Both the position numbers and the translations under genes were made by a program. From Collinsella sp. AF02-46-1 (GTDB lineage Bacteria; Actinomycetota; Coriobacteriia; Coriobacteriales; Coriobacteriaceae), in assembly GCF_003465825.1 (NCBI RefSeq), contig NZ_QSBV01000032.1, positions 1-8,343 on the forward strand: a stretch of DNA of 8,343 nucleotides, given 5' to 3'. How positions within the stretch are numbered: the stretch's first letter is position 1; each line of letters begins with the position of its first letter. Shown here piece by piece: positions 8,194 through 8,343 of the stretch. The notes beneath the pieces were generated by a model. The model made no database searches and was not told the origin of the DNA. It saw nothing but the letters and a program-made list of their open reading frames with translations.

Positions 8194-8222
8194 ATGGTAC
8201 CACGGCGCCGCGTGTCCCACAA
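8194..8222 (-). promoter_or_regulatory. Promoter of rpmE
   Basis: On the minus strand TTGTGG (8217-8222) and TACCAT (8194-8199) are separated by exactly 17 bases. A TGG directly before TACCAT gives an extended -10 element. The start site would fall near 8187, just before the first leader hairpin. The -35 is weak (three of six) but the -10 with its TG extension and the spacing are good. Confidence 0.6.
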
Positions 8223-8295
8223 AAGGTTCACGGTCTTTTCGGAACGACACGAGCTGGACCTTAAATATCAACTTCATCCGAACACTCCCCCACAT
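8223..8295. other. Spacer between the unidentified upstream gene and the rpmE promoter
   Basis: Nothing firm is visible in these 73 bases. GTTC (8226-8229) and a downstream GAAC can pair over four bases only, and no hairpin with a T-run marks the end of the upstream gene. No open frame with a ribosome site is seen. Confidence 0.4.
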
Positions 8296-8343
8296 TCATC
8301 TCTCGTATGTATCGAGGTATTCCTGCTTGAGCGTCTGCGAGGA
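8296..8343 (-). CDS. C-terminal end of an unidentified protein (partial)
   Basis: Reading the minus strand from the window edge gives SSQTLKQEYLDTYER followed by TGA at 8298-8296. The composition is like a real protein end: mixed charged and polar residues with common high-GC codons. The position, before a promoter and in the same direction as all other genes, fits. Fifteen residues are too few to identify the family. I considered rho, often found beside rpmE, but this does not look like the usual Rho C-terminus. It may be a chance open frame. Confidence 0.45.
   Translation of the reverse strand, partial: SSQTLKQEYLDTYER

Overview
The window is about 60% GC. Every gene I can support lies on the minus strand, so transcription runs from high to low coordinates: an unidentified gene end (8296-8343), rpmE, secA, prfB, a YitT-family membrane protein, and a transketolase split into two genes. 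Four things suggest a Gram-positive of the actinobacterial Coriobacteriia, most likely Collinsella or a close relative: the high GC, an Ala/Lys/Glu-rich tail on ribosomal protein L31, secA followed directly by prfB, and a two-subunit transketolase. This placement is inferred from protein style and gene order, not from a database match.

Right end (7410-8343): rpmE encodes a zinc-type L31 with a long low-complexity tail. It has a recognisable extended -10 promoter and a 5' leader with two compact hairpins, of the kind expected for ribosomal-protein autoregulation. A strong intrinsic terminator closes the gene. Between that terminator and secA lie two copies of a short stem-loop repeat with a GGGACAGGTT core, a 16-bp inverted repeat, and a possible secA -10 box.

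Centre (3433-7388): secA and prfB share one base (TAATG) and look translationally coupled. SecA is the export motor ATPase and RF2 terminates translation at UGA/UAA. This RF2 reads SPT where the family normally has the SPF codon-recognition tripeptide, and its gene has no programmed frameshift.

Left-centre (2377-3432): the YitT-family gene follows a 165-base gap containing three possible hairpins. The last is a good intrinsic terminator whose T-run abuts the Shine-Dalgarno of the next gene, so any transcript of that gene must read through it.

Left end (1-2376): the transketolase N- and C-terminal subunit genes are one base apart, form an obvious two-gene operon, and end at a hairpin terminator. 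Beyond it is about 300 bases without a gene, dominated by a 128-base near-palindrome with a perfect 28-bp outer stem, plus a smaller stem-loop. Apart from these non-coding elements, the window is ordinary housekeeping DNA. The points most worth checking are the large palindrome, the RF2 SPT motif, the terminator in front of the YitT gene, the L31 leader and tail, and the GGGACAGGTT repeats.
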